DNA from: Brachycybe producta
Taxonomy: Eukaryota > Arthropoda > Diplopoda > Playtdesmida > Andrognathidae
Length of the DNA stretch: 64,000 nt
Assembly (NCBI GenBank): GCA_036925085.1
Contig: JAUPFP010000017.1
Coordinates: forward strand, 4,120,460-4,184,459
Direction: 5' to 3'
The position numbers and the translations under genes are program-made. Shown one piece after another: positions 50,101-55,678 of this stretch; the first letter of the stretch is position 1; each line of letters opens with the position of its first letter. Below the pieces are notes generated by a model. It saw only the letters and a program-made list of their open reading frames with translations. It was not told the origin of the DNA and made no database searches.

Positions 50101-51598
50101 AACCCCAATCTTTTCTAGGCTATGCATGTTATATTTCTCAACACAGTGTATATTAAAATAAAATGTTTTTTGTACACGGTGTTCAAAAATATATTTCACC
50201 CTACAGAGCGTTCAAAAAGTGTTTCTCTTCCTATACATGTTGTAAATATACATTATATCTGTTGTCAAAACTATCTTACCCATTTATTCTGTTTGTTTTT
50301 TCATTTATACCTGTAAATATGTTAAGTGTCTTTTAGAATGCCTATTTTGATACCTATTACAACATGACGCCTATTACAACACCAAATTTTGGTAATTATT
50401 TCGGTAGTTATTTTAAACTACGAAAATAATTACCGAAATTTGATGTTTTAGTAACCGTTTTACCGGCAGAAATTAAACCTTTCAATAACCAAAAATTCTC
50501 GACTCTGATTATACCTGTTTATAACCATCCTCATTATCATCCAATCCTGTGGATATACATCTCGCTGAACAAGATCTTTAAAGACGTGAAATGTACTCGA
50601 AAGAAAAACATTCAGCAATTGGGCCGTTTCAAACTGTTCCCATAGGCTTTGATAATGATATTCGTTCATTAGTCTTAGTAATGTTATAAAACATGCGACA
50701 AGCTGTCCCTATAAAGCAACACATAAACAGGTGAAAACAAAATTACGTGGGGTTTTACAAAACACCGCAAGTCCTCATCACACATTTGTGTTGTTTTTGT
50801 ATGAAGACAAACCTTTCTATTCCAATCGATCATAAGAACTGTTTGAATGAGTGTGTCCATCAATGTTAAGACAATGACCTGAACTTCATGATGCATACAA
50901 TTGTCTATCTAAACATGGACAAAATAGAAAACCAGAAATAATCATGTTGCCTCATTGTCATATTAAATTAAAAATTTGTTTACCTTTCCTTTCTGTATGT
51001 TTCTGCCCTCCAAATATAAATGGTTGAGTATAATTCCAAATATATCAGCACACAACAAAAGCTCATTTCTTTGCCCCAAATGAATTTTTAAGTGTTTTGT
51101 AAATGATGCAAGAATTATCATCCTCGACTCTAAATGCATTATAACACAACAAATAAAGAAAACAAAAAAATAATTACATCCTCACACGAAAACATGCACA
51201 CGATTTTTGTGTTTAATATATTTTGGAACAATGAACAAGAAATACTTACCAAATTCTTGAAAAAGTTTGCCATTGATTATGTCCCGCATAAAGTGTAGCT
51301 TACTTAGAGTAAGCTGGGATGAAGCAGAAAACGGAACACCATCCACAAGTGAAACAACCATTTTTGCCATATCATGTGCTGGCAAAACTTTCAGCAATTG
51401 TTCACAAACGAGGGAAAGACTAGTTAGAAGAACGATCTGTGTTGGCAAGATTGTCTCTGATGTTAAACTAAACATCTTTGTGAATGACGAAAAAAGTAAA
51501 TCCAGGTCAGAATAGAATGTGCCTTCCTTTTCGCCTCCTGTTGCTCTGACAAACAACAGCCGTGACTGAACTATAAACTTAAATATGTATTCCAAAGA
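19825..51598 (-). CDS. DOCK3/DOCK4-like guanine-nucleotide exchange factor, partial, 16 exons
   Basis: Spliced minus-strand gene for a DOCK-B family exchange factor. Known members activate Rac (and reportedly Rap1) through the DHR-2 domain at the membrane or cytoskeleton with an ELMO partner. Exons in order: 51598-51250, 51129-50984, 50908-50813, 50708-50515, 42221-42143, 42079-41920, 41860-41712, 40277-40192, 40021-39920, 39823-39763, 33064-32822, 32723-32634, 26697-26593, 26523-26382, 20402-20236, 20172-19825. The sum is 2517 bases (839 codons); every junction is GT-AG and phase-compatible and no exon has a stop. Words such as [21 protein letters not shown] and [15 protein letters not shown] match DOCK3/4 better than DOCK1/2/5. 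The N-terminal half (SH3, DHR-1) should lie above 51.6 kb and the C-terminus below 19.8 kb or outside. Introns are filled with transposons. Confidence 0.93.
20236..20402 (-). CDS. DOCK3/4-like exon o (DHR-2 lobe B)
   Basis: It encodes [34 protein letters not shown] and [16 protein letters not shown]. Vertebrate DOCK3/4 has YLQIYAVTPIP and DRPFHKG-KDKENEFK in this place. Donor is GTTGGT. It comes after a 6-kb intron that carries Gypsy B and a solo LTR. Confidence 0.96.
20403..21079. other. DOCK intron, no recognisable repeat
   Basis: AT-rich intron sequence directly upstream of exon o in transcript terms. A short region at 20583-20621 could be read as coding but matches nothing in DOCK and is not needed for phase. 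Confidence 0.5.
21080..21339. repeat. LTR-like fragment in intron
   Basis: It contains TGTCCTGGCCGGAGG near 21119, a polyadenylation-like AATAAA near 21280, and a CT-rich end just before the LTR of Gypsy B. It may be a fragment of another LTR. No partner copy was found. Confidence 0.35.
21340..25082 (+). mobile_element. decayed Ty3/Gypsy element B
   Basis: The probable 5' LTR (about 21340-22231) ends CCATTACA and is followed by a primer-binding site, TTGGTGGAGGTGCGAGC, at 22233. Internal sequence includes a retroviral-type protease at about 23120-23345 and the protease-RT linker at 23640-24007. No RT was found. Around 24776-25082 lies a shortened sequence that begins GGGTTAACTGGGATCATT, like the 5' LTR start (GGGTTAACTAGGGTCATT), and ends TTGTAACA. 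This is likely an internally deleted 3' LTR. Matching target-site duplications were not seen. It sits in the intron between DOCK exons n and o. Confidence 0.7.
22270..24010 (+). pseudogene. element B gag/protease/linker remnant
   Basis: Gag sequence (22270-23110) is too decayed to recognise by motif. At 23120-23345 the plus strand encodes [20 protein letters not shown], where DTG is the aspartic protease triad; a stop follows soon after. At 23640-24007 a 122-codon frame has [12 protein letters not shown], [12 protein letters not shown] and [14 protein letters not shown], homologous to 43880-44240 in Gypsy C and analogous to the protease-RT linker of elements A and D. Confidence 0.65.
25141..25209. 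repeat. near-perfect 29-bp hairpin
   Basis: Arms 25147-25170 and 25180-25203 are perfectly complementary over 24 bases with a 9-base loop (TGAAAAGTT). Pairing extends five more bases outward with one G-U pair. It lies in a DOCK intron between Gypsy B and a solo LTR. Confidence 0.9.
25360..26136 (-). mobile_element. solo LTR, family B-type, with ATAT duplication
   Basis: On the minus strand it starts TGTAAGGAATCACC and ends GTTTCA. It is flanked on both sides by ATAT, a 4-base target-site duplication. It is an inverted relative of 48707-49604; both share the segment GGGAGGAAGGGAACAAATTA and the end AGGATCGCTCCTGGAC. No internal region remains, so it looks like the product of LTR-LTR recombination. 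Confidence 0.85.
26382..26523 (-). CDS. DOCK3/4-like exon n (DHR-2 lobe B start)
   Basis: It encodes [29 protein letters not shown] and on to SSDGQ. The YRGxEYERxxAF word is typical of the family. It ends with the T of a split tyrosine codon completed by exon o. Confidence 0.95.
26593..26697 (-). CDS. DOCK3/4-like exon m (DHR-2)
   Basis: Thirty-five codons encoding [20 protein letters not shown] and [15 protein letters not shown]. The RPEPEYFxVGFYG motif is characteristic of DHR-2. Donor GTAAGT. Confidence 0.97.
26698..26990. other. DOCK intron, no recognisable feature
   Basis: About 290 bases of AT-rich intron between exon m and the second minisatellite. Nothing recognisable. Confidence 0.5.
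26993..28520. repeat. minisatellite array 2
   Basis: About 1.5 kb of variants of GCCCTAAAGGGACATTT, the reverse complement of the main unit of array 1. Within it a 31-base higher-order unit (CATAAAGGGACATTTGCC plus CTAAACCACTTGT) repeats five times at about 27405-27545. About 110 bases of non-repeat sequence interrupt it at 27065-27172. It lies in the DOCK intron between exons l and m. Confidence 0.95.
28504..28596. repeat. two consecutive hairpins at the end of array 2
   Basis: The first is a 13-bp perfect stem (28504-28516 with 28520-28532). The second has arms 28534-28560 and 28571-28596 that pair over about 26 bases with one mismatch around a 10-base loop. Together they close the minisatellite. 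Confidence 0.85.
28735..28830 (-). repeat. possible tRNA-derived SINE fragment
   Basis: The minus strand contains GGTAGTTCAAATCCCGCTGG near 28740-28765, a good match to the tRNA B box. Upstream, GAGTAGCCCATGTGGG could be a poor A box at about the right distance. A full cloverleaf does not form by eye, so a SINE relic is more likely than a tRNA. Confidence 0.4.
28919..29330 (-). mobile_element. Helitron-like non-autonomous element, truncated copy
   Basis: On the minus strand it ends at CTAG (28919-28922), preceded by a decayed hairpin (CTCGTCATTTATGATGG). Inside it, 28957-28980 and 29057-29080 are perfect 24-base inverted repeats (TCACAGGCAATTGTGCCC...). It matches 52225-52700 until about 29300 and then diverges, so the 5' part is lost. 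Confidence 0.75.
29331..31110. other. DOCK intron without genes; one hairpin
   Basis: About 1.8 kb of AT-rich intron. A perfect 19-bp stem with a 2-base loop lies at 30543-30582. A string at about 30035-30062 (CCCGGCTTCGCCTGG) resembles a short repeat end but no partner was found. No coding sequence was recognised. Confidence 0.55.
31272..31900 (+). pseudogene. LINE reverse-transcriptase fragment
   Basis: The plus strand reads [16 protein letters not shown], then [20 protein letters not shown], then [19 protein letters not shown]. These are the first RT blocks of Jockey/CR1-type LINEs (G-D/E-x-I, NYRPIS, DFxKAFDxV). Stops and frameshifts after 31541 show it is dead. The catalytic FADD block is not reached. 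Confidence 0.8.
31901..32633. other. DOCK intron, no recognisable feature
   Basis: About 730 bases. An 82-codon plus-strand frame at 32223-32471 has no recognisable similarity and probably reflects repeat relics. Confidence 0.45.
32634..32723 (-). CDS. DOCK3/4-like exon l (DHR-2 lobe A)
   Basis: Thirty codons, [20 protein letters not shown] and [10 protein letters not shown]. Joined to exon k it gives GKCWEKGI, as in DOCK4 (GKCWENGI). Acceptor TTCTAG, donor GTGAGT. Confidence 0.96.
32822..33064 (-). CDS. DOCK3/4-like exon k (DHR-2 lobe A)
   Basis: Exactly 81 codons: [20 protein letters not shown], then [16 protein letters not shown], then IIDYFDKGK. It carries the diagnostic DOCK words [13 protein letters not shown] and YTEAAxTL. 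The donor is GTATGG, directly after GK. Confidence 0.97.
33065..33500. other. DOCK intron, no recognisable feature
   Basis: About 435 bases of AT-rich intron between exon k and an LTR. Nothing recognisable. Confidence 0.5.
33501..34477 (+). mobile_element. probable LTR related to the B-type solo LTRs
   Basis: It starts TGTAACGACC, like TGTAACGAACC at 48707, and ends near GTCTCA followed by ATAT. It shares general layout with 48707-49604 (a short motif GGATCTTTTGT and similar length). The flanks CACG and ATAT do not match, so it may be the LTR of a larger damaged element rather than a clean solo LTR. Confidence 0.5.
34478..36011 (+). pseudogene. decayed LTR-retrotransposon sequence, gag-like
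   Basis: Plus-strand 35240-35350 reads [20 protein letters not shown], a Pro/Gln/Tyr-rich stretch like the Gag N-terminus of element A. Other frames are broken. No RT or integrase motif was found. The assignment is weak. Confidence 0.35.
36012..36786 (-). mobile_element. solo LTR with AGTA duplication
   Basis: On the minus strand it starts TGTGGCAACC and ends GACGTTACA. It is flanked on both sides by AGTA, a perfect 4-base duplication. It shares the GCAGACCTCTCACC/GGTGAGAGGT segment with the LTRs at 21340 and 37801, so these are one Gypsy LTR family. It is GC-richer than the surrounding intron. Confidence 0.88.
36795..37580 (+). pseudogene. 5'-truncated CR1-like LINE, 3' end
   Basis: Sequence from 36795 matches the reverse complement of LINE A from about 46620 down. 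A 109-codon frame at 37042-37371 is the RT C-terminal part ([20 protein letters not shown], then SYYWSF). The 3' end has a short ATTGTAATTGTAA tail at about 37560-37578, as in CR1-type elements. There is no RT core, so it was truncated at insertion. Confidence 0.8.
37583..37690 (+). pseudogene. Gypsy gag zinc-knuckle fragment
   Basis: The plus strand reads [16 protein letters not shown], the second half of a CCHC knuckle followed by a basic tail and a stop. It lies between a LINE 3' end and the LTR at 37801. It is too short for more. Confidence 0.45.
37801..38581 (+). mobile_element. Gypsy LTR followed by primer-binding site
   Basis: It starts TGTTGCGACATT and ends GGTTGTTACA. Right after it, at 38583, comes TTGGTGGAGGCGCACGG, the same primer-binding-site start as in elements A and B. 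Internal sequence fades within about 150 bases. It belongs to the same LTR family as 36012-36786 but in the opposite orientation. Confidence 0.75.
38770..39110. mobile_element. possible MITE with TTTATACTCC ends
   Basis: AAGCTTGGTTTATACTCCC near 38778 and GGAGTATAAAC near 39085-39095 are inverted relative to each other. The interval is 300-odd bases with no transposase. Target-site duplication was not established. Confidence 0.4.
39111..39762. other. DOCK intron, no recognisable feature
   Basis: AT-rich intron between the possible MITE and exon j. A 103-codon minus-strand frame at 39071-39382 has no recognisable similarity. Confidence 0.45.
39763..39823 (-). CDS. DOCK3/4-like exon j (start of DHR-2)
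   Basis: A 61-base exon encoding [20 protein letters not shown]. The RMxCTVNLL string begins the DHR-2 domain in the family. Its phase fits both neighbours. Confidence 0.93.
39920..40021 (-). CDS. DOCK3/4-like exon i
   Basis: It encodes [20 protein letters not shown] and [13 protein letters not shown]. The VTRLxERLLDYR motif marks the approach to the DHR-2 domain. Acceptor AAAAG, donor GTAAAG. Confidence 0.92.
40192..40277 (-). CDS. DOCK3/4-like exon h
   Basis: It encodes [20 protein letters not shown] and EYRQLFNT, matching the [19 protein letters not shown] segment of DOCK3/4. It ends with AT of a split methionine codon. Confidence 0.94.
40278..41064. other. DOCK intron, no recognisable feature
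   Basis: About 790 bases of AT-rich intron between exon h and the hAT-type MITE, with no coding or repeat match seen. Confidence 0.5.
41065..41429. mobile_element. hAT-type non-autonomous transposon with 8-bp duplication
   Basis: The left end is CAGTAGCGTAGCTGGG and the right end, read inversely, is CAGTATCATAGCTAGAG. The element is flanked by AAAACAAG on both sides, a perfect 8-base target-site duplication, which is the hAT signature. It is 365 bases with a poly-G run and no transposase. It lies in the DOCK intron between exons g and h. Confidence 0.9.
41712..41860 (-). CDS. DOCK3/4-like exon g
   Basis: It encodes [20 protein letters not shown] and [20 protein letters not shown], a hallmark DOCK stretch just before DHR-2. 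It joins exon f through a split glycine codon. Confidence 0.96.
41920..42079 (-). CDS. DOCK3/4-like exon f
   Basis: It encodes [20 protein letters not shown], then [20 protein letters not shown]. The QPxLQLExF and KYGDMRV strings are highly conserved in DOCK-B proteins. Confidence 0.95.
42143..42221 (-). CDS. DOCK3/4-like exon e
   Basis: A 79-base exon encoding [20 protein letters not shown], after an 8.3-kb intron that holds Gypsy C, LINEs and a solo LTR. Its first base completes a serine codon. The donor GAG|GTTTTA is weaker than the others. Confidence 0.82.
42222..42620. other. DOCK intron, no recognisable feature
   Basis: About 400 bases of AT-rich intron next to exon e, ending near the left side of Gypsy C. 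Confidence 0.5.
43755..44240 (+). pseudogene. element C protease-RT linker
   Basis: The reading passes from [20 protein letters not shown] to IRSGEVCS in one frame, then to [15 protein letters not shown] and [11 protein letters not shown] in another. This matches 23640-24007 of element B block by block, so B and C are one family. A stop and a frameshift interrupt it. Confidence 0.7.
44270..45167 (+). pseudogene. element C reverse transcriptase, 5' portion
   Basis: Readable RT blocks in order are [25 protein letters not shown] followed by a stop, [18 protein letters not shown], [14 protein letters not shown] and [11 protein letters not shown]. The thumb follows with [14 protein letters not shown] and FLGLAA at the break. 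Several stops and frameshifts show it is dead. The sequence ends abruptly at about 45167 where LINE sequence begins. Confidence 0.85.
45172..45790 (-). pseudogene. 5'-truncated LINE fragment (LINE 2), 3' end
   Basis: Minus-strand frames at 45765-45583 and 45631-45317 encode the LINE RT C-terminus ([20 protein letters not shown], then [20 protein letters not shown]). They are close to the plus-strand copy at 36.9-37.4 kb. The 3' end abuts Gypsy C at about 45170. It was truncated at insertion. Confidence 0.8.
45830..48420 (-). pseudogene. CR1-like LINE A: endonuclease and reverse transcriptase
   Basis: A 2.6-kb non-LTR element on the minus strand. Frame 48396-47629 is the second half of an APE-type endonuclease ([22 protein letters not shown]). 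Middle pieces at 47553-47323 and 47333-47136 follow. RT lies at 46902-46459 with [15 protein letters not shown] and the catalytic LFADDTLIY. The RT tail is at 46370-45973 ([26 protein letters not shown]). Frameshifts separate the pieces. The endonuclease start is missing, so it is 5'-truncated. It is inserted in Gypsy C. Confidence 0.88.
48426..48600 (+). pseudogene. element C RNase H start, right side of the LINE insertion
   Basis: The plus strand reads [20 protein letters not shown], then [20 protein letters not shown]. This is the RT-RNase H junction of Gypsy and follows naturally from the RT that ends at 45167, with about 20 residues lost at the join. Confidence 0.85.
48707..49604 (+). 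mobile_element. solo LTR, family B-type, with ATAT duplication
   Basis: It starts TGTAACGAACC and ends TCGTTTCA, flanked on both sides by ATAT. It is an inverted relative of 25360-26136. A polyadenylation-like region and GATCGCTCCTGGAC lie near its end. No internal sequence remains. Confidence 0.87.
49605..50514. other. DOCK intron, no recognisable feature
   Basis: About 900 bases of AT-rich intron between the solo LTR and exon d. A small inverted repeat (TTTTGGTAATTATTTCGGTA and its partner) lies near 50385-50440. Confidence 0.5.
50515..50708 (-). CDS. DOCK3/4-like exon d
   Basis: It encodes [37 protein letters not shown] and [15 protein letters not shown]. This matches the conserved DOCK segment ending in the PxDWxVMR-type motif. 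Donor is AG|GTATAA. Confidence 0.93.
50813..50908 (-). CDS. DOCK3/4-like exon c
   Basis: Exactly 32 codons between a TTTAG acceptor and a GTTTGT donor, encoding [20 protein letters not shown] and the following helix. An acceptor four bases further in would break phase, so the TTTAG site is preferred. Confidence 0.83.
50984..51129 (-). CDS. DOCK3/4-like exon b
   Basis: Acceptor TTAG, donor GTAAAC. It encodes [20 protein letters not shown] and on to [10 protein letters not shown], an armadillo-like helical segment. Its first two bases complete a codon from the previous exon. Confidence 0.88.
51250..51598 (-). CDS. DOCK3/4-like exon a (armadillo-like region)
   Basis: It follows a TTTCAG acceptor and ends at G|GTAAGT. 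It encodes [20 protein letters not shown] and the helical repeat up to KLFQEF, equivalent to the LEYI-KFI-RSRLLF stretch of vertebrate DOCK3/4. It is the most upstream exon found. Confidence 0.9.
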
Positions 51599-52224
51599 CT
51601 GAAATAAAACGAAGTTTAGAATTTACTAAAAGACTAATGGGATCAAAATATTAATAAATTCAATAATAATCTTCATAAACGGATAGTAACATAACAATTG
51701 TAAATTAAAACATATGCTTGTCGTTTGTTATAATAGATACAATTATAAAATAAGTAATGAAGCTATGTTTCGGCCCTATTTGGAGCCATCGTCAGTGAAC
51801 TAATAATATGAACCGAATTTTTTTAAAAAAAAGTGAACATGGCAACATCATAGTTAGCAACATAAAAAATATAAAAAGATCACAATTTTCTAAAATATAG
51901 AAAATGCCGTTGTAAACAACTATATTGTCAACAATAAAAAACCAAAATAAATTTAAAAATTTTTTTTCTCTGCACACACTTATTTTTAAAATACACTAAA
52001 ACGAAAAAATGATGTTTCCCAACCTTTTAACATGTCAGAACATCGCAGTTAATTTATACCCAAAAAAAAATCGTTTTTTTCATTTCATTATTTTGTATTT
52101 TTTGTCTTCGTTAGGTTTTTTAAACATCCACATCCAATGAGGTCATTAGGGGACATACAGACAAATAAATACATGTATAGGACAATACATTCCGAAATAA
52201 TGTGTATTACAAAATATATATATA
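51599..52224. other. DOCK intron with a ribozyme-like relic
   Basis: AT-rich sequence upstream of exon a. It contains the hammerhead-like motif at 51767-51795 and otherwise shows no gene or repeat that I recognise. Confidence 0.5.
51760..51802 (-). ncRNA. hammerhead-ribozyme-like relic, Penelope type
   Basis: The minus strand reads CTGACGA, a GGCT/GGCC stem with the loop CCAAATA, then GAAAC (51795-51767). This is the conserved hammerhead core CUGANGA-stem II-GAAA. Minimal hammerheads of this form are known from Penelope-like retroelements, where GAAACGTC usually follows. Here GAAACATAGC follows, so the cleavage side appears lost. Confidence 0.5.
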
Positions 52225-52772
52225 CTAGTGGGGTAACCCGTCATAAATGACGGGAGAAAAATTCACAGGCAATTGTGTGCCCAGCATTAGAATTTCTGTT
52301 CCTCCGCCCTTTTATGACATCAGACCAAGTAACAAACCAATTAGAAATTGATGACGTTCATAAAAGGGCGGAGCAAAAAAATTCTAATGCTGGGCACAAT
52401 TGCCCGTGATAAACTGTAGTTTAATTTTGCTACTATTATCCCCTCCCCCTTTTTATATTTGAAAGAGAAAATGAGCTTTTCATTTTCTCTGGTGGCGCAT
52501 GCGCATCGTTTGTTCCTTTTTTTACTCCTTTCATTTCAATTTCAGTCACCCCTCCCCTTTTTTCTCTCTCCCCCCTCTACACTTTATAAACCTTTTCCCC
52601 TTTCCAATTTATTATCATGGGGTTCTTGGATGGGAAGGGTGCAACATATAGTTGACCTTGAGAAAAAAAAAAGCAGTTCATTTATTCAAATTTATATAAA
52701 TTCCGACAAAGGTGTTTGTCCAGGGTTAGAGGAAAGACACCCATCCACACACACACTTGGACAGACCTGGGA
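52225..52772 (-). mobile_element. Helitron-like non-autonomous element, fullest short copy
   Basis: On the minus strand it begins near TCCCAGGTCTGTCC (about 52772) and ends with the hairpin CCCGTCATTTATGACGGG, TTACCCCACTAG and a host T at 52224. At 548 bases it has both termini expected of a Helitron (5' TC, 3' CTAG after a hairpin) and no Rep/helicase gene. Internal inverted repeats (ACAGGCAATTGTG and partner) are present. Confidence 0.78.
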
Positions 52773-52877
52773 TATTATATATATAATTATATATATATTA
52801 AGCTTTGTATGTCTATCTGTCTGTGTATAACGCTGTACAAACAAGGACAAAAACCTTTAAGCAAACATACATGTATG

Positions 52878-53375
52878 CAGTGGCGTAGCTAGGCTTGGTT
52901 GCGCCCCCCCCCCCGCCGCGTAAAACTTTGCGCCCCCCCGGGCTGCTTAAAACGTTGCGCTCCCTTTAAGTCCCCCTCCACTTAGCCTCATACTGGGGGA
53001 GGTGCTATTTTGATGAACGGCGGATCAGTAAGAACAGTCGGAAGGTTAGGTTTAGTAAAATGAAGCTTGTTGCAGGGGGCCTGGGGGGTGCAGCCCCCCA
53101 TTTTTTTAGCGTTATTAAATCAAATTTGTCCATTTTTCCGACCGTTCCTCCCATTGAACAAATTACAGAACAGTCGGAACAATGGACTAATTTGATTTAA
53201 TAATTCTTTAAAAAAAGTCGGGGTCTGCGCCCCCTAGACCCCCTGCAACAACTTAATTTTACTAAACCAAACCTTCGGACTGCTCCTACTATTTTTCCGA
53301 CTGTTCGTACCGTTTTTCGGACCTTTCCGCTGTTCATCAAAATAGTACCCCCTATAAAAATTTCTAAGCACAATA
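52878..53375. mobile_element. foldback element next to a hAT-type end
   Basis: CAGTGGCGTAGCTAGG at 52878 resembles the hAT-type end at 41065. From about 52975 to 53375 the sequence is a long imperfect palindrome. GTGCTATTTTGATGAACGGC and GGTTTAGTAAAATGAAGC in the left arm recur inverted in the right arm, around a middle that is itself inverted (GACCGTTC / GAACAGTC). No transposase was found. Confidence 0.65.
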
Positions 53376-53397
53376 AATGAAATGAAAGTCGATTTAT

Positions 53398-54126
53398 TGT
53401 GACACCCTGTAGAAACAGAAGGTGAAACACTTAAGTCAAAATTCAGTCTTGACAGTAAGGCACCCCTTGGTGCACAGATGTTCGGACATGGGTGGCCCGA
53501 ATTCTAGAGAATTCGTGGAACCAAGTCCGACCGTGAGAAAATTGGAAATAAGTTCCAAGAATATTTCTGATTATGATTTAATAACCCCGGCCCAGGGCAA
53601 TGATTGGCCCAGTTGGTCAATCATTACGCCCTCAGGTGACAGTTGCCCCTCCCAGGAGACCGGACAAGTGAGCCTGAGACTTGAGTGTGAGGACAGTCAG
53701 AGTTTAGACACTGAATAGGACAGTCAGTCTTCAGAGTTCCAGGAGTGAACTTGTAACAGAGTTTAGAGAAAAGACAAGTAAGTCTTGTTCTAGACAGTAG
53801 TTCTAGAAGAGAGTAAAGATCTGACTTAGAGAATAATATTATGTAAAAGTAATAACAATTACGTAATGAAGAGCAAGTAAAGAGTTATATTCAAAATACA
53901 TAAACCAGTGTCAGTGTATGTGTATTTTGGACTGTATTGAGTTCCTGTACTCCTAAAATAGAGGAGTATCCAGCAGAAGGTACTCAGACACAGCCTGAGT
54001 CCCTCTGCCTGGAGCCTCCAGCAACTCAACGAATAGGACTAGAGTTTCTTCGGCATCGTCACGCCTATACCAAAGATCCCTAGGAAAGACGGTCTTTTTG
54101 TGGGCCGTGCCAGGCGAGGCAAGTAA
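53398..54126 (+). promoter_or_regulatory. element D 5' LTR and leader
   Basis: It starts TGTGACACCC, close to the terminus of element A (TGTGACACGCC inverted). The LTR end and primer-binding site could not be placed; TTGGTGGAGG is not present. No coding frame of note. Confidence 0.5.
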
Positions 54127-55563
54127 ATGTCGCGCCCAGTGAACCCAACCCCCAGAGGTTCAATGGCAATAGAGGCTGGTCCGCAGCAGTCGACAACAGA
54201 GTCGACCCCGGCACCACCGATTCTGCAGAGGGAACAACGTCGTCAACGAGAACGAAGTTCCTCACGCATCGTCGATAATGGAGCCAAATGTACGAGAGGT
54301 GGGCCAGTCATGTTACAAAATGGTGGAGGTGTTGCGGGGTATAGTGCCAATAACGACACCGAAGACGAAGATGAAGCTACTGGAGGAGCTTCAACCACAC
54401 CGAGATCTGCAAAGAGGATGCCCAGAGTAACGTCCGAAGAGGTCCTGAAGTTAACTGCCCAGATGAAGAAGCAAGTCGCCACAGAGTACCTGGCCAGTCT
54501 ACGGACCAAGAAGCAGAAGGAGTCCATGCTCAACGTGTTTGGATTCACCAGTAAAGCGGACACAACCCAAATGAGTGAGTTTGCATCCGTTTATGATATT
54601 CAGAGCGAATTTCAAGAGGCGCGCCCAAGAGCAAGGGACACGCCGAACCCAGAGTCAAGCATGAACATTCAAGCCATCACGTTAGATGACAACGCTGACG
54701 CGCCATCATGCCAAGAGTTAGTCAAAAGATACCATGGTCGCCATCCGCTCGAAACGCTTCAACGTTTCGATGGCATCATGTCAGTGCACGAGTTTCTGCA
54801 ACGTTTCGAGGACATTGCACATATACAAGAGTGGAACGACGTACATAGACTGTACTTCGCCAAGACCGCGTTCATAGGCTATGAACAGGAGTGGTTAGCG
54901 GGTTTCTCGAGAGAGCACAAGAAACCAACGTGGACAAAGCTGCGCCGAGCGTTAGTAGACGCGTTTGGAAAAGCAGATGACGCAGTTCGAATTCAAGGAG
55001 AATTCGAAAGGATGAGACAACGAAAGGGTGAGAATTCAGCAGTTTATATGCGAAATTACTTGCGCATGTCATACCTGTTATGCCCTAACATCCCAGAGCC
55101 AGTTAGAGTGTCGAATTTGCGCAAAACATTGCACCCAATTATTCGACAGCACACCAAGACGTGTCCAATCGCGGACACAAAAGAGTTCGTCCAATTTATA
55201 AATCGAGTAGAGTCAATTTTAATTATGGATGAAGAGTGGGAGATCGTGGAACAGAGCGCGCTTCAACCCTTCCAACCCCAAAAGCAGTCTGGTCAGCAGA
55301 ACCAGAGTAGGAATAGAAAGAACCAAGCGAAAGGAGCTTACGACGACAGAGTATACGCAGTCGTTGCGCAGAGCAACGCTCCAAATTCTGGCCAACAGCA
55401 GCAATCTCAGCAGAAGAAGCAACAGGGCCAGAGATCTCAGAGAAATAGGCAGAGATCACAGAGAAATAGAGGGCAGAATCCTAAAGTGCCTCTAGAGGAG
55501 GTCATTTGGGTAGAAATTGCCCACAGCCCGATAGACGACAGGCATCTACAGTCGGCAATATAA
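54127..55563 (+). CDS. element D gag
   Basis: A 478-codon frame. Residues 1-190 are polar and disordered. About 200-340 is a retrotransposon gag core (RYHGRHPLETLQRFDG, EFLQRFEDIAHIQEW, WTKLRRALVDAFGK), clearly homologous to element A. The C-terminal 80 residues are rich in Gln, Arg and Asn. The expected CCHC knuckle is split: the first cysteine and the GHLGRNC half lie in other frames near 55480-55530. The GHLGRNC frame runs to a stop at about 55679. So Gag is frameshifted inside the knuckle. Confidence 0.92.
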   Translation: MSRPVNPTPRGSMAIEAGPQQSTTESTPAPPILQREQRRQRERSSSRIVDNGAKCTRGGPVMLQNGGGVAGYSANNDTEDEDEATGGASTTPRSAKRMPRVTSEEVLKLTAQMKKQVATEYLASLRTKKQKESMLNVFGFTSKADTTQMSEFASVYDIQSEFQEARPRARDTPNPESSMNIQAITLDDNADAPSCQELVKRYHGRHPLETLQRFDGIMSVHEFLQRFEDIAHIQEWNDVHRLYFAKTAFIGYEQEWLAGFSREHKKPTWTKLRRALVDAFGKADDAVRIQGEFERMRQRKGENSAVYMRNYLRMSYLLCPNIPEPVRVSNLRKTLHPIIRQHTKTCPIADTKEFVQFINRVESILIMDEEWEIVEQSALQPFQPQKQSGQQNQSRNRKNQAKGAYDDRVYAVVAQSNAPNSGQQQQSQQKKQQGQRSQRNRQRSQRNRGQNPKVPLEEVIWVEIAHSPIDDRHLQSAI

Positions 55564-55678
55564 CGAGTCAAGAGTCAGCTGTTTCCACAGGGCCTGATGG
55601 AAAACAGTACGTAGCCGTTTTAGTCAACGGACAGACGACCTATTTCCCCGTCGAAGCCCAACAACAACATTTAAACTA

